DNA of 64,000 nt from Cricetomys ansorgei (Eukaryota > Chordata > Mammalia > Rodentia > Nesomyidae), in NCBI GenBank assembly GCA_026225945.1, contig JAMJFZ010001657.1, forward strand, positions 1,054,001 to 1,118,000. Reading direction: 5' to 3'. The position numbers and the translations under genes are program-made. The stretch's first letter is position 1. Each line of letters begins with the position of its first letter. Under the pieces are notes generated by a model. That model was not told where the DNA came from. It searched no databases and saw nothing but the letters and a program-made list of their open reading frames with translations. Shown piece after piece: positions 63,136-64,000 of this stretch.

Positions 63136-64000
63136 TTAGGGTTTAGGTAATAGTCTCTGGGGGAGGGCTAGCTTGCCATGGGATGTCACTAGGACCTCAG
63201 GGGTTACACAGGAGCTAGGGCTAGACCTTTTCTAGTCACCATCCCTGCTACTAGAGTGAAAGGGGGTTAGACCAGGTAGACCATTTTGATTTGTGATATA
63301 TATCAAGGGGGTGAAAATCCAAAGGTTGGAGAGCCATATGGTGGACTAACATTCTGGAATCCCGGCCTGTATTACCACCACTGGCTGCAACAACACCTGC
63401 CATTCACCTAAAATTAACTGTCTGACCCTGGGAGGCAAGTGATCTTAGCTCCGGTCCCCACGGCTCGGTAATTCTCCCACCCTGTGGGCTCTGCTTCTGT
63501 GTGACCCGACACTATCTTCAGACTAGAACTCAGTCTCAGTTACTGCCCCTGCGGGTGAAGGGCTTTAGCACTCGCACACCTGGTGAGTGGGGTGGCAAAA
63601 CTGCACTCAGCCAGGCGTGCGGGGCTCAGCTGTAGATTGTTGGAGACTTCCTGCTGATCTACTGGTGCAGGGGTGGTATCAGCTGTCACCCATTCTGAGT
63701 CACACCAAGGTTGTAATGTAGTCTCCTCCCACACTGCCCAGTAATGGGAGCACTTAGTATCTCCTCGGCTTGCTGTCAGGCTGGTTGCCTTCCTATAAAG
63801 CTGGTTTGGAGCTACGGAATCCCAAGCTGCTCTCCACAGATGTTCTCTAGCTGCCCATGATAGGGCAGAGCGTTCCTGAGGTTCCCAAGGTGGCCGTGAC
63901 TTCTAGACTTTGCTACTGAGTGCTGTCTTGGGTTTTCTGGTTGTGAAACAGGGACGCTTCCCCTGAGTGCCCGTGGGCTGCCAGTCAATGTAACAGGTGA
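63136..64000. other. Unique sequence to the window end
   Basis: No family I can name. The part at 63250-63560 has an ERV-like texture (GGGGTGAAAATCCAAAGG, GGAGAGCCATATGGTGG), but I cannot tie it to a known element. Confidence 0.35.

Noticed and set aside
1..64000. CRISPR arrays, operons, ribosome binding sites, bacterial insertion sequences
   Set aside because: The SINE, LINE and LTR content shows mammalian nuclear DNA. None of these prokaryotic features is present.

Overview
This is rodent nuclear DNA. The evidence is repeat content: B1 (7SL-derived), B2/B3 (tRNA-derived), B4/B4A and ID SINEs, ERVL-MaLR-type LTRs of the MT/ORR1 kind, a rodent URR1 hAT transposon, rodent L1 3' ends, and older mammalian MIR, L2 and L1M relics. 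The best-preserved B1 (30273-30429) begins with a GCTGG-ACGGTGGTGGCGC type head, which fits a murid or cricetid. The species cannot be fixed from this window. Repeat family names below come from remembered consensus sequences, not from a database search.

I find no protein-coding gene I can support. The open frames are short, lie on both strands, and often run through SINEs or microsatellites. The longest (61715-62725, minus, about 336 codons) starts inside a B4A and matches no family I know. The window reads as an intergenic or intronic accessory region: a repeat mosaic with islands of unique, possibly regulatory sequence.

Layout. 1-9.1 kb: unique DNA with B1 and B3 SINEs, a nested pair of LTRs (3396-4152) and a solitary LTR (8133-8478). 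9.14-9.46 kb: the most striking feature, a tandem array with a period of about 33 bases in which each better-kept unit carries an RE1/NRSE motif, the REST/NRSF repressor site. 10-19 kb: mostly unique, with a B4, an L2 relic, a B3, a TATA-like pair and an exon-like block near 15.5-15.8 kb. 19.2-21.5 kb: dense repeats (L1 3' ends, B3, B1, B4A). 22-31 kb: a degenerate CAYCAC minisatellite, a conserved-looking block at 26 kb, a U2 snRNA scrap and nested SINEs. 32.5-35.1 kb: an LTR cluster with an LTR and a B1 inside another LTR. 36.2-38.0 kb: a CpG-rich block with a CTCF-like site, followed by about 1.1 kb of unique sequence. 40-47.4 kb: URR1, B4A, a large simple repeat, LTRs and an L1 3' end. 48.9-54.5 kb: unique blocks, LTR fragments, MIR and L2 relics. 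55.4-58.0 kb: an old minus-strand L1 coding fragment broken by later SINEs. 58.2-64 kb: one LTR, a coding-like degenerate stretch, a B4A and an AT-rich conserved-looking block.

The candidate undescribed system is the RE1 array at about 9136-9457: at least six recognisable REST sites in 255 bases, apparently made by expansion of a short tandem repeat. The CpG/CTCF block at 36.24-36.85 kb and the AT-rich unique blocks are the next best regulatory candidates. All regulatory calls are inferences from motif and composition.
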